Shown here piece by piece: positions 11,795-23,275 of a stretch of DNA of 64,000 nt. The stretch is taken from contig JAAOMT010000283.1 in assembly GCA_016748015.1 (NCBI GenBank), positions 263,322 through 327,321 of the forward strand, written 5' to 3'. The notes under the pieces are model-generated. The model ran no database searches, was not told the origin of the DNA, and saw nothing but the letters and a program-made list of their open reading frames with translations. How positions within the stretch are numbered: the stretch's first letter is position 1; every line of letters starts with the position of its first letter. This DNA comes from Geosiphon pyriformis. Taxonomy: Eukaryota; Glomeromycota; Glomeromycetes; Archaeosporales; Geosiphonaceae. Both the position numbers and the translations under genes were made by a program.

Positions 11795-13677
11795 GTAAAT
11801 TTGAAGACTACTACAAATAGCATCATGTCTAAGAAGAAAACACTTAAGGGTGCTTTTCATGGTCCTGCTGATAGTTCCTTTTCTCAGAAGAGAAAAGTTG
11901 TTCTTGGTAATATCAAACACTCTGGTGATAAAAGAGATATATCCTTGAGTAAATCTGGGTCTGGTGATAATATATATTTTGATGTGGAAAGTCTATTTGG
12001 TAATGATGAGAATGTTAGCATGTCTGGTGTGAATAGTAAGTTTTTTCTAAGCTTAACTGCTACCACACCCAAAGTGAAGTGAGTTAATACTGGTGCTGTT
12101 TTTGGTTCTCCACTCAGTTCTCTCAATTTTCATATAGATGATAATAAAATTGTTCTTTTTTCTCACTTGTCTATTTCTCTTAACAAAAAGTGGATTGACC
12201 CAAAAATCATCAAAACTCCAGTGGAAGTGTTAATCAAGAAATTGTTTGCTTTGAATATTAATCTCTTAGCTGTAAAAAAAAATTGGCAACAGCAAAAACT
12301 CAATTGATTAGAAAAAATTTTTTATCAGTTAATGGTTTTGGGAGGACCACTACCCTTTCAAAATTTGAAGGGATTATCAGATCTACTTTTACTTTATAAA
12401 AAAGCATAGAAATGGCCATGCCATTGACTAGAGAAAAAGAGATCAATGTAAATAGTAATCTTAAGAAACAAGAAATAAGATCAGATTAGGCTGTGGTAAT
12501 CAAGGAAATTCTCATAGATACACTTAAAGATATGATCATTACTGCAGTATCCAAATTTGGGAAAATTAAGTTAATCAAAATTTAATTAATTGGAATATGA
12601 CAAAAGACTGTGGTGAAGTTTGTTGAATTGGATTAAGCTAATCTGTTGGCCTTAAAGTAATCATTCCTGATTGGAAAAAACTCTGTGCATATAGCCAAAG
12701 CTGTAGAAAATTGTGAGATTTGGGCATTTAGGGATCAGTTCAGAGCATTTTTGTTTACATTGCCAGTAGGAATGACAGCACATGATCTTAGAACTCTTTT
12801 GGAAGAGACTAGTGAGAAAACTTGTATCATAAACAGATCTATAGAAACTGATAATAGAATTTGCTATGCTGTGATTGGTTTTGACTCTGATAATGATCTG
12901 AAATCTGTTTTTTGCATGGAGCTTATTTTTGGTAGAGTAAAACTTTCTTGGGCTAGGATGAATTTGGTTTATTGTAAGAAGTGTAAGCATTTTGAATATT
13001 CAGCTCTTGAATGTGATACTTTAGACATATTTATGCTGTTATCATTTAAGAAGTTATATAAGAAGATTGCTTTAGAGGAAGTTTGCTTTTAGCTTGTTAA
13101 GTTGTATGAGAAAAAAGACATTCCAATCTCTTACTCTACTGTCTTTGGTGGCAAATTTTGGGCCCAAGTGGTCTCGCTAGCTGATTCTTCTGGTGGTACT
13201 CACTTTAGATCTGGTCCTAGCTCCTTTCCTCATGGTGTTTCAAGTTTGAGTGGTACTCTTTCTCTTACTTCTGCTGATATCTCTGGCTTAAGTAATTATT
13301 TGGTGGTCTTGGAATGCTCTTTAGAACTTTTAATAGATCAAGTTTCTGTTTTCATGAAAAAATTGAGCTTTGTGGAGTTGGTGCCCTTAACTACTTTTTT
13401 TTATGTTCCCCCTTCAATTGCCTCTGTCTTTTTGGCTCCTGTTTTGGATTCAGATATGGTTTTAGATAATGTGTTAATGTCATCAGTCCCCCTTTTTTCT
13501 GTTGGTTTTGATATGGTTGCTGATTTCAGCTCTAGTAGTTTTAAGATTCTGATTACCAAAGTGGGTAAATTGAAGTTGATAATAGTGGCTTTGAAAGTGT
13601 TAATCAGTTTAGTTTTGGAAAGGTTGAATTGTTTATGTTCTGGTTTGAGTTCATCAGCTTTCTTTTCATCTCAATGA
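11795..13677 (+). pseudogene. LINE-A3 ORF1: gag-like RNA-binding protein
   Basis: Homologous start at 11795, where the ATG of LINE-A2 reads GTA; MSKKKTLKGAFHG follows. TGA at 12080. The middle part (12100-12680) has several stops and small indels. A readable block at 12685-13092 holds AKAVENCEIWAFRDQ, LPVGMTAHDLRTLLEETSEK, and a knuckle CKKCKHFEYSALEC, again with Tyr for His. The C-terminal block 13102-13677 (ISYSTVFGGKFWAQVVSLA, then a Ser-rich and hydrophobic tail) ends SSQ and TGA as in LINE-A2. No intact product is possible. Confidence 0.78.
13674..13677 (+). promoter_or_regulatory. AUGA overlap of ORF1 stop and ORF2 start (LINE-A3)
   Basis: TCAATGATCAG holds the ORF1 TGA overlapping an ATG that reads ISLVWKIATCNA in the ORF2 frame. 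It is the third independent copy of the same overlap. Confidence 0.65.
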
Positions 13678-16600
13678 TCAGTTTGGTTTGGAAAATTGCT
13701 ACATGTAATGCTTGAGATATGAACAATCTTGCAAAGCAGGAGGATATTGTTCATTGGCACAAGGATATGGGTAACTTGGTTTCAATTATTATTAAAACTA
13801 AATTAAAAAGTAAGATTTGTCCATAGATTGCTGGCAAGTTTGATGGTGTTTGTGTGTTTACTTCTAATATGAACTCTGGTTACTTGGGTTCTGGTGTTGC
13901 TATTATTATAAACATTTTTTTGGTTCGTTATGTGTGCAAAGTTTTTGAGATACCTGGTTAGCTTTTGTCTATTAAGTTACTTTTCAAAAATAAACTTTCT
14001 GTGTTGATTTTGAGGCTTTATGCTGGAGTATCTCTGGCAGTTCATTTCTCTTAGATGGATGATATTAACTCTTTGATAGCAAAAGCTGTAAATGAGTCCT
14101 TCTTTGTTATCTTAGGTAGGGATTTTAATAAAAATAATATTCATAAATGTGCTAGTTTCAAGAAATGCTTTGATTTAGGTTTAATTAATTTTTTGGGGGG
14201 GGAGTTTATTTGCAAAGGTGTCTATGTAGAGCAATTTTTGGGGTGTTTTAAAGACAATTGATTATGTGTTTGTTTCTTTGAATTTAGCCAATGCAATTGT
14301 GTATTGTAATGTTTTAGAAGTTAATGAATATTTTGACATTGATCATTAAGCTGTTTTTGTGTTTATGAATTTAGGTGAATTTTTGGATGTGCAGTTGAAC
14401 TCTTTTTGTAAATAGGCAAACAAAGATTATTGGAAGTTTGATTTTAAGAGTGTGGGTAGTGTTAACTGGACTAAGTTCAAGGAAGTTTCAGCAGCTAATG
14501 CTGTTATGTTTTCTAATGATTTCATGGTGTCTAAGAGTTTTACTAATTTGGATACAATGTAGAATACTATCTGTAAGATAATATGCCTATTAGCTAGAGA
14601 GGTTTTCAAGAAAAAATAGTTTAGAGGATATGACAATGTTTTTACTAAAGAGTTATCCAGGTTCTACAAGCTTGAACTTTTGGTCCCAAAAATAGTTAAG
14701 GCTTCTTGGCTAGTTTTTTGTGATGTGTTTGATTCTTTGCTGGCTAAGTGGGAGAGTTTTAATGCTGCTAATACAGCAGTTGTGAAATTGCTTGTCAACT
14801 CTGGATCTTGTTTTGATGATATCAGATCTGCTTTGGCTAAGATCAGAAAATTTTATTGCTTTTCTAAATTATCAGAATTCAAACATGCTGAGGAATCTCA
14901 AATCAAACTGGCCATTAATAAACGGATGGAGAGTTTTGTGGTTAATAAAGGCCACATAATCAGAAATGTGCTAGAGCATTCTTTTTAGAAGGTAATCTTA
15001 GACCATCTTGTTATAGAAAAAGAATTAGTATTAGAATCTGAGCTGGTTAAGGCCAAAGTGAACACAATCATAGAAGGTTGGACTAAAAAGCATAGGGTGG
15101 TAATAGATTTTCCTGGTAACTAAACTTATTAATATTGGTCTTTAAAGTATGTTTTTGACAACACTTTTTCAAATATGATGTATTTAGTTGGTTTCAATAA
15201 GTTATATGGTGTGGTTTCTGATCTGCCTGATGGCAAAGCTGCTGGTTTTTCTGGGATCTCAAATGAGCTCTGAAAGCATTGTGATATATTTATCTTGGAT
15301 ATGCTTTTAATGCTTATAAACTTTTGTTTGTTGCATGAATTAGTGTTCAGTACTTGGAAGGAAGTCTGGGTATCAATGGTTTGCAAGCCATATAAATGAG
15401 AAAGAGTTCTTACAAATACTTATCCTATTGCCTTAATTAAAACTGCTTACAAAATTCTTTCCAAATTTCTTTCAAACAAGATCTCTTTAGCATACAGCAA
15501 TTTTGATGTTTTATGAGGAGACAATTTCTTTGTTTTAAAGAATATGATAACACAATCTCCAATTTTTACCATTGGCTCAGTTGTTGAGGATGCTTTGAAA
15601 AAGAATTATGAATTTTGGCTTGTTTTGCAGAACATGTAAAAGACTTATGATTTGGTTGAATGGGAGCATCTTAAAAAAAGCTTGGTCAGAATCAAAATAT
15701 GTAACAAGTTTATTAGATTTTTTGGTAGTATTCACAATAATCACATCAACAGGGTTATGATTGATTTTGGGTTAACAAATAAATATTAGGTGCATGATAG
15801 TTTGGATCAGAAAGAGGTGTTCTCACCTTTTCTCTGGTGTGTATTCTATGATTCTCTTTTGTGTAAAGTTAAGAGACAGGAGAGTGTATATGGGTACAAA
15901 ATGAACACTCATTTCATATCTAGGACTGGTTGCTCTGAATTTCAAGCTAGGTTAATATCTTTTTTTGCTGCTGGTGCATTTGTTGATGATACAATTTGGG
16001 TGGAAAATAGTTAGGCTATTATTCAATACATTTTAGACATTGCAAGTGAGTTTTTTAAAATCAATGGCATTTCAATCAATAATAAGAAAACAATGACTAT
16101 TTCTATTAATCAGAGGGTTAAGGAAGCTTCACTGTCAATTAGTGGTCTGCTGATATTTATTGCACAAAAAGAAGAATCTCATAGGTATTTAGGCATTTTT
16201 TTGTCTTTTGAGAGTTTGTCCAAGCCTAACTTGGCAAAAGCTCACTTGGATGTTAGATTTTTTGCTAATATGATTTTAAGAAAGGCAATTTCAGACAAGT
16301 AGTTTCTTTATTTGGTTTCAGTAATGCTATACCCTATTATTGGATACTGAATCCAATTCAGTTTTGTTTTTAAGAGTGTGTTCAATAAGTAAGACATGGT
16401 AATCAGGAAGGGGTTGAGATTAAAAACTGGCTTGCCTAGAGATTTTTCCAACAAAATTATTCATTATCCATTTTTGTATGGTTTGAAGTTTTTTAAGCAA
16501 GTGCAAGCTGAGAGTAAAGCTGTTTCCATGTTGTGGTTTTCAAATACTAGTAGTGTTCTTGATTGCCTATTCAATCATAAATCTTTAGATTTGCAAGTTT

Positions 16601-18360
16601 TAAGTTGGTCTCCTATGCATCTTTTGTGAGTTCTTATTAGGTTGAAAATTAGTCCAGTCAATAATTTTCTAGCTGGCATTGTAAAAATTTTTTTGACCTA
16701 TAATATGTCTCTTGACATAGGTTCTTTTTCGACATTCCATTTTTCAAGTGGTACTTTTATGTCATTTGTTTTAGAAGCCTCTGTGTTTCTAGATGTTTTT
16801 AGGTCACTTAGAAGATTTGGTGTTGCTTTCATTGAACAATTGTTTGATAAAAAGGGGTCAATTTTTGATTGGAAGAGATTCTATTAGTAGAAGCACCTTG
16901 ATCCTAAGGGCCTGGTTTTTGTTTGGTTCAGATTGGCTTGTGATTATTTTAATAGTGCTCCCTTTTGCCTTGCAGCTTAGTCCTTGAATATTGAGTTTTG
17001 GTCCATAGATGTTTACAATTCTGATGATTTTTCAGCTGTACAACATAATTTTTTAGATGCTAATTTGAATGTTATTAATGTTTACATGGATGGATCTTTA
17101 AAGGACTTGGGTATATGCTATATAAAATATAGTGCAGCTGTGTTTTTTTCTGATCTTAGTGTGAGCATTAGGATTGAGATTGGTGGTCTTGTGTCTTCTA
17201 TAATGGCAGAATTGCAGGTGATTACTTTGGCATTGGATTGTGTTCTTGCTCACAGTAGTATTAGATTATATTCGGACAGTTAAGCAGTACTGGATGCTTG
17301 TGCTACAGAGTTAAATTTGGCTTTGCCTGACTTTTGCAATAGTTGCTGGTTGGAAAGACATTATATTGTGAATTTAATTAAGAGTAAGAGACTTAGTGTG
17401 TCTTAGATTAAGATCAAAGGACATTCAGGGATAGATGGCAATGAATGCACTAATATGTTAGCCAATTTGGCTTTTTGTTCAAACTTGGTTTTTTCTGTTT
17501 TGAGTGCTGGGAAAAGTATTAGTGTTGGTAGAGTGGTAGTTTTTAGTAATATTTGCTATTTTGTTTGGGATGTTTTTAAGACTGTTCATCATGCATATTG
17601 GAAAGTCAGCCCTAGGACTGATGTTATTAATACAAATATGATAAGAAATATGAATTAGATTCAGACTGCCTCAGTTTGGCACCTTGATGCACATATGGCA
17701 ACTGGCTTTATGAATAGATCTACTGCTGGATTGCAATTATATTTTATGAAAGCACTGAATCATTGTCTGCCAGTTGCTGTTCAGAAACACTTGTATAATA
17801 GGAAATATCTTAGTGTGTTATGTTTCTATTATAGAAACATGGAGACTTTTGACCATTCATTTGTGTGTTCTTTTGATTTTAATACCAGGAAGAGCCTGCT
17901 TGATGTAAGCTTAATGGAATAAGAAGTTTTGTCAAATTTAGGTTTGTCATTATGCATTTTACAGATGCTCTTTTTGAGTGCTTTTAATAGTGCTGTGTAT
18001 ACTGCCTTATGTAAAGACTTTGTGTTTAGAGATTGGGTTTTAGAGACCATGTCTATTTGTGATAGTATTAAAATAGCCCATATTAAGATGGTTAAGTTTA
18101 TGTGGAAATTGGAATTGGCTCACTGGACTGAGATATGGTTGGTAAGAGCTAAGTACAGGTCAATTATAGAAAAAAAAGGCCTGATTGCATGCAATAATTT
18201 GGTTCCCTCTAAAGTTTTTGGTCTGTTTATTTTGTTTTCTAATGGTGTTGTTAAGCTGTTTGGAATTGTGGAGGTACAAGATGTTAGTTTTGGTTTTCGT
18301 AAACTCTGTAGTTTTTTTTCTGGTACTAATTGTGTTGTGACTGTTATAATAGATTTGTAG
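13674..18360 (+). pseudogene. LINE-A3 ORF2: endonuclease, RT, RNase H polyprotein
   Basis: Endonuclease: GRDFNKNNIH near 14116 (GGDFN in copy A1), and the catalytic pair is kept as IDH (near 14340) but followed by a TAA where copy A1 has Gln. A frameshift near 14195, at a G-run, changes frame; from 14680 to the final TAG at 18360 one frame is used. RT catalytic box FVDDTIW is intact (near 15977). RNase H: YMDGS near 17085, SDS at 17275 followed by TAG, GNECTNMLANLAF near 17430 (A2 has GNEHADCLAD). The terminal zinc finger has lost a Cys (LCFYYRNMETFDHSFVC). More than a dozen stops are present. Confidence 0.83.
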
Positions 18361-18514
18361 TGCTGTTCTGATTGGCCTGAGTGGCTGGTCACATATAGAA
18401 AATACATGATTAGTACCTAGTTTAAATCACTTCATTTGATGTATTGTGCTAAGTAGCTTGTGGGCCTTACTCATAAAATGAATAAAAAAAAAATTATATA
18501 ATTAGCCATCTTAT

Positions 18515-19145
18515 TGTTATGGTTGAAACTTATACTTCTTATTAATTATCATATGTATTACCCACTAATGTTATATAAATTAGCCACTCTATTTTTAGAA
18601 AGTGATCATTGACCACTTTTGATAGCTATATAAGCAATAAATCTCTTAGCTGTAGAAAAGTATGTAGAAATCAAGGAAATCAATTAAATAAAATAACAAC
18701 ATTCATCTCAATCATTTTCTTATTGCTAAATTCTCTTTCCCTACTTTCAAGTATCTAAACATCTTGAGATAAAAGATTACTTGTTGGTTATTTTTTACTC
18801 TTTTCCTAAAATGTGTAATTGCAGCATTTGAAAATTATTGAATAAAGCATGACTGAAAAGTACATCTAATACCTGATATTGAATTCTAAGAGTGCCAATA
18901 TAAAGCATAGAATTATACCAGGCATGATCATTTGTTGACAGTATAAACTATTCCTTTACTTTCAGACTCCCCAGTTATCTTTTGAAAAATACAGTGACTG
19001 AAATATTTTATGAGACTGATCTTGCACATTGAATCCATACTTATTCAATTTACTTTTTTAAGTTGAATTCTCTTTGATTCCTTTTATCACTCTACAATCC
19101 TGTTCTTTCTTGCTATCTGTTAGCTTGTTACTCCAACTCATAACA
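18515..19145 (+). repeat. Gypsy-G LTR 1 (5' LTR of G1)
   Basis: 631 bp, TGTTATGG to CATAACA. It holds one 12-bp unit TGATCATTGACC (18603-18614), then a TATATAAG box (18627-18634). All six near-complete G LTRs in the window share this layout and differ mainly in the number of 12-bp units. Confidence 0.9.
18603..18634 (+). promoter_or_regulatory. U3 promoter of LTR 1: single 12-bp unit plus TATATAAG
   Basis: One TGATCATTGACC unit, 12 nt gap, then TATATAAG. Transcription would start some 25-30 nt later, near the conserved CTCTTAGCTG. The function is inferred from position and conservation. Confidence 0.6.
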
Positions 19146-19151
19146 TAAAAG

Positions 19152-19168
19152 TGGTGCTTCCTGTAAGG
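19152..19168 (+). other. Primer-binding site of G1
   Basis: TGGTGCTTCCTGTAAGG begins 6 nt after the LTR. The cleaner form in G5 (TGGTGCTCCCTGTGAGG, 61639-61655) is complementary to a tRNA ending CCTCACAGGGAGCACCA, close to an elongator tRNA-Met 3' end. The tRNA identity is inference. Confidence 0.55.
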
Positions 19169-19197
19169 TTGTCAAAATCCACTTTGTTTTCTATTGT

Positions 19198-20751
19198 ATG
19201 GGTGATTATTTATACCTGCCACAACAATCAGAAGAACACTTTGAAGCACATAACAAAAATAATCTAAATTTTATTGAATTCAATCCTTTGCCCTCCTGCT
19301 TAATTTGCTTCCCTATTGAAAAACAATTCAGTAGACAATTCCAAGACTTTTGGAACTGGTTTCTGAATGAGCATTCAGCTGAAACTTACACAGCTTATAC
19401 AACCTATTACTTTAACCAAGCTTATCTTGAAGACAACTTTGAAGAAAGAAACAACAGTATCAATCAGCTCTTATATTCTACAACCTTTGAACAACAACCT
19501 CCTGATTTCAAATATCTGAATCATCAAATTCACATTTGGATTGCTGCCTATTAATCAACTGAAACTTCTTTTGAAATAGAAAAAGAAAGCTATCAAACTG
19601 CTCCCATTTTTGATCTCTTTTTAAGTAAATCAGAACACTCCACATAAACAGTTACACCTGAACTAATGGCTCAAGACTCTTTGCAACAAAACATTTTGAT
19701 CGCTCTCTAAGATATACAAATTGCTTTAGAGTAAAGAAACAACATCCTATTACTATTATTCAAAGATAATGCCCAAAATCCAATTGAATGGCTGGATAAT
19801 TTTAAGAAAGCTGTCACAGCAAACCAATATGATAATGAATACAAGTTCCAAATCATTGGTGGCTACCTCCAAGACTCTCCTGCTACTTGGTTTTTACAAG
19901 AAACCAATACCAATGTTTAGCAAAAAATCATTAGATGGACATCAGCAAATGCTGAAGAAAATAACACCTCTTTTACTACCTGGTTTGAAACAAAATTTAG
20001 AACTTCTATCTTGATATCCAAATGGCACATGAAATTGGAAAGAAGAACTCAAGACCCAGGAGAAATAGTAATTGAATATGCTAAAGCCATTAAAAAATTA
20101 ATTAAGCATGTAGACTCTGGTAGAAATTGAACAGAAGAGCAAAAGATTTATTTCTTCACAAAAAGATTGAAAACTGATCTTTCATATGCTCTTTGGCCTC
20201 TTTTGGCCCTGAAAGATAATCCCACAATGGATATGGCCATTAAACTTGTTCAGAGAATAGAAGACAACCAAAGAATACACCTAAAATCTACTTTTCTAGT
20301 TTTTGCTCCTGCTCTTATCATGGTTCTAGCTCCACAAATGGCTGTTACCTCTTTTGCCACTTATGCTCAAGACCCCAATGAACAATTAATAGACAGACTT
20401 ACTGTTAACTTTGCTTGGCTATTAGAACTATTAGCCCAAGCAGTCAGAGACAACCAGCAACTTCAAAGACCCAGATTTGAATCTCACTTCAATTAGTCCC
20501 AACAACCACTATATCAAAGACAACAAAATTGTGACCCATCTACGTGCTATCACTATGGACTAACTGGATACTTTTCCAGAGACTGCCACAATCCTCTATT
20601 GCTCCTTCCAGCTCCTAAAAATAATAACACCCAGAATAACAAATCCAACAATAATAATATTCCTAATCAAAGACCCAATCATGCCAACATTAATTTTTTT
20701 GGAGAGAATTCTTTAGTTAAAACTACTGTTTATCAGCATTTAAACTGGTAG
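19198..20751 (+). pseudogene. gag: G1 Gag, capsid and nucleocapsid
   Basis: Starts MGDYLYLPQQSEEHFEAHNK, 52 nt after the LTR. Retrotransposon Gag (capsid) segment near 19770-20200: NPIEWLDNFKKAVTANQYDN, then SWQE-type WFLQETN, then LERRTQDPGE. The knuckle reads CYHYGLTGYFSRDC near 20550, with both a Cys and the His changed to Tyr (G2 has CYRCGLTGHFFKDC). Stops include TAA at 19552 and others where G2 or G3 reads Gln or Trp. It ends TAG at 20749, two codons past the slippery site, so Pol would be made by -1 frameshifting. Confidence 0.85.
20739..20745 (+). promoter_or_regulatory. -1 ribosomal frameshift site TTTAAAC (G1)
   Basis: The Gag frame reads CAT TTA AAC TGG TAG, giving the heptamer T TTA AAC in the X XXY YYZ phase. 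The Gag stop is at 20749. The -1 frame continues CTG GTA GGT ACA CCT into Pol. Confidence 0.8.
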
Positions 20752-22483
20752 GTACACCTTCAAAGGGTAAAAGTGCAAGCCAACCAGAAGAAAACCCCTT
20801 TTACACTTTTAACCTAACTATTGACAATCATGATATGAATGAACTGACAATCAATATCTCTGACTTAACAAAAAAAAAGAAGAAAGCCAAAGTTGATTTT
20901 GTTTTAGATCTCAACAAAGTCTCAACTTCTACTGCTGACAACAATAAGCTACCAAAGACTAAAGTTTTTAAAAATCTTCCAAAGTTAGAATCTCCAGAAA
21001 TAGTACAAAAATCTGGCTTCTATTCTGTTGTTAAAAATTTTATGGAAACTCCAGCACACATTATATTTGGCCAACTAATGACCCATCTACAGTTTAGAAA
21101 AAATCTTCACAAATCATTGATACTAAAGAAGAAGACACCAAAAACCAATAAGCATTCTCATCAAGCTGGATTTGCTGACAACAGCAATGTCACTCCTCTG
21201 ATTTGCAAAGTCCAAGTGGCTGGCTACTTTATTGATTTGATTCTAGACAATGAATCATCTGTTAATGTAATTGTCAAACACTTTCTGGAAGCCATTGGAA
21301 GAAAGATTGATGAACCTTCCACCTGGTCTATAACCAATGTACATGGTGACAAAAAAAAAGATCTGGATATAGCCAAAGCTGTTCCTGTTCACATCAATGA
21401 TATTAACATCAAAACAGACATAGAAGTATCTGAAGCAAAAGAGTATATTATTATTGTTGGTAATAAGTGGCTTAAGAAAGCCAAAGCACTACTTAACTAT
21501 GAACTTTGTGAACTAATCATCAGATGTAATAAGAAATCCATTGTGATTAAATGCTGTCATTGGACAACTCCTCCAGTAATCAAACAGAACCAAGAAAAAA
21601 AACAATCAGATAAATCAGATAATGATAAGAATGATGATAAAGAAGATTAAGAAGAATAAGAAAAAACTACTGAACTCGCTTATACCATTTTCACCAACAA
21701 TGACAAGCCACTGGACAATATTAAAGCTGACAAAGAAGAAATCATGATAAATGGCAAGCTGATTTGCTGGCCCTACTATAACATCCTCAGAAGAATCTTT
21801 GATAGAAAACCTGACAAGAAAGCCAAATACAGCTATTGGTGGCATGGTTCTTGTACCAGATGCTGGTGTGATAAACTTTTGTATTTCCCTAATGATAAAT
21901 ACAAGTTCTGCCTAATTTATTACAAAGATTGGGAGCCAATTAGTTTGATACCCAGAGAAGAACTAAAAAAAGTACAAAAGTCCTTTGAGAATAAACCACC
22001 TAAAATCCAATTACTAATTGTAAAACAAAGAAAATCTTCTCCTGAAAAAAGAAAAGTAGACATTGAAAATCTGTTGGCTAGGAATAGCCCAGTTATTTCA
22101 AAAGAAGATGACACCTCTAAATGAACCCATGTGATACAACACACTATTACCACCAAAGAAACTTGCCCCATCTATTTGAAGCCTTATCAATCCAATTGAC
22201 ACAATAATGAGTTTATTAAAAAAGAAATAAACAGGATAAAAGATCTTGGATTCATACAAGAAACCAAGAGTAAATGGGCTTTTTCAGTTGTAGTAGTATC
22301 CAAGAAAGGTGGCACCCTATGCTTTTGTGTTGACTACTGCCAATTAAATGCCATCACTATAAGAAACATATACTCACTCCCCAAAATTAATGCAATGCTA
22401 GATAAATTCAATAGTGTTGTTTTCTTCTTAATTATTGATTTAATTGCTGGATTCTGAAAAGTAGAGATAGATCCAGAAAGCAG
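20745..22483 (+). pseudogene. pol: G1 Pol, first part: protease, Cys-rich segment and start of RT
   Basis: One frame from the frameshift site to the insertion point. Protease segment near 21170-21480: GYFIDLILDNESSVNVI, where the DSG active site reads DNE, so it is dead. After an acidic linker (QSDKSDNDKNDDKED and TAA at 21648) comes a Cys-rich segment CTRCWCDKLLYFPNDKYKFC near 21850-21910, then SLIPREELKKVQKSFE. RT begins near 22150 (PIYLKPYQSN, then FCVDYCQLNAI near 22320) and breaks off after VEIDPES at 22483, where G2 inserted. RT resumes at 40153. Confidence 0.83.
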
Positions 22484-23223
22484 TGTTATGGTTGAAACCC
22501 ATAATTTTTATTAATTATTACATGTATTAGCCACTAATGTCATATAATTAGCCACTCTATTTTTAGATAGTGATCATTGACCTGATCAATGACCTAACCG
22601 TTGACCTAATCATTGACCTGATCATTGACCTAATTAATGACCAGATCATTGACCTGATCATTGACCTGATCATTAACCTAATCATTGACCTGGTCGTTGA
22701 CCATTTTCAATAGCTATATAAGCAATAAGTCTCTTAGCTGTAGAAAATCATCTCTCAGACAAAAATCAAATAAATAAAAATAACAACTTTCATCTCAATC
22801 ACTCTCTTATTGCTAATTTCCCTTTTCCTACCTTCAAGTATCTGAACATCTTTTGGATAAAAGATTACTTGTTGGCACTTTCCTGAAACATGTAATTGCA
22901 GTATTTAAAGATTATTTGAATAAACATGACTGAAGAGCACAAGTTGATACCTGATATTGAATTCTAAGAGTGCTAACGTGAGGCATAGAATTATACCAGC
23001 GGTTATCAATTGTTAACAGTATGGACTATTCCTCTACCTTCAGATTCCCCAGTTACCTTTGAAAAGAATAGCGACTGAGATATTTTATGAGACTGATCTC
23101 ACACATTGAATCCATACTCATTTAATTTGCTCTTTAAAGTTAAATTTCCCTTTGATTATTTCCATCACCCTACAATCCTGTTCTTTTTTGCTATCTGTTA
23201 GCTTGTTACTCCAATCTATAACA
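22484..23223 (+). repeat. Gypsy-G LTR, 5' copy of G2
   Basis: 740 bp from TGTTATGG to CTATAACA. It contains the longest promoter minisatellite (11 units) together with the conserved TATA box. U5 includes the conserved block GATAAAAGATTACTTGTTGG near 22855. Confidence 0.9.
22571..22722 (+). promoter_or_regulatory. U3 minisatellite (11 x 12 bp) and TATA box of G2 5' LTR
   Basis: 22571-22702 is exactly eleven 12-bp units of the type TGATCATTGACC with single-base variants (TAATCATTGACC, TGGTCGTTGACC). A 12-nt gap follows, then TATATAAG (22715-22722). Each unit carries the palindrome TGATCA next to TGACC. It is a plausible upstream activating array. Confidence 0.75.
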
Positions 23224-23275
23224 TAAAAGTAGTGCTCCCTGTAAGGTTGTCAAAATCCACTTTGTTTTCTATTGT

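Larger units (their letters stand above)
11681..18492 (+). mobile_element. LINE-A3, full-length non-LTR retrotransposon, heavily degenerate
   Basis: Same architecture as LINE-A2 over about 6.8 kb, including the 5' UTR (a TCAAAAAGTGCATTTTCTGA block near 11714), ORF1, ORF2, the conserved 3' UTR block near 18369 and an A-tail at 18483-18492. It is more decayed than A2, with many more in-frame stops and at least one frameshift. It inserted into an old gypsy-G LTR. Confidence 0.87.

Noticed and set aside
22571-22702. CRISPR-like array because of short regular repeats
   Set aside because: The units are 12 bp with no spacers, lie in an LTR promoter and vary in number between LTRs.
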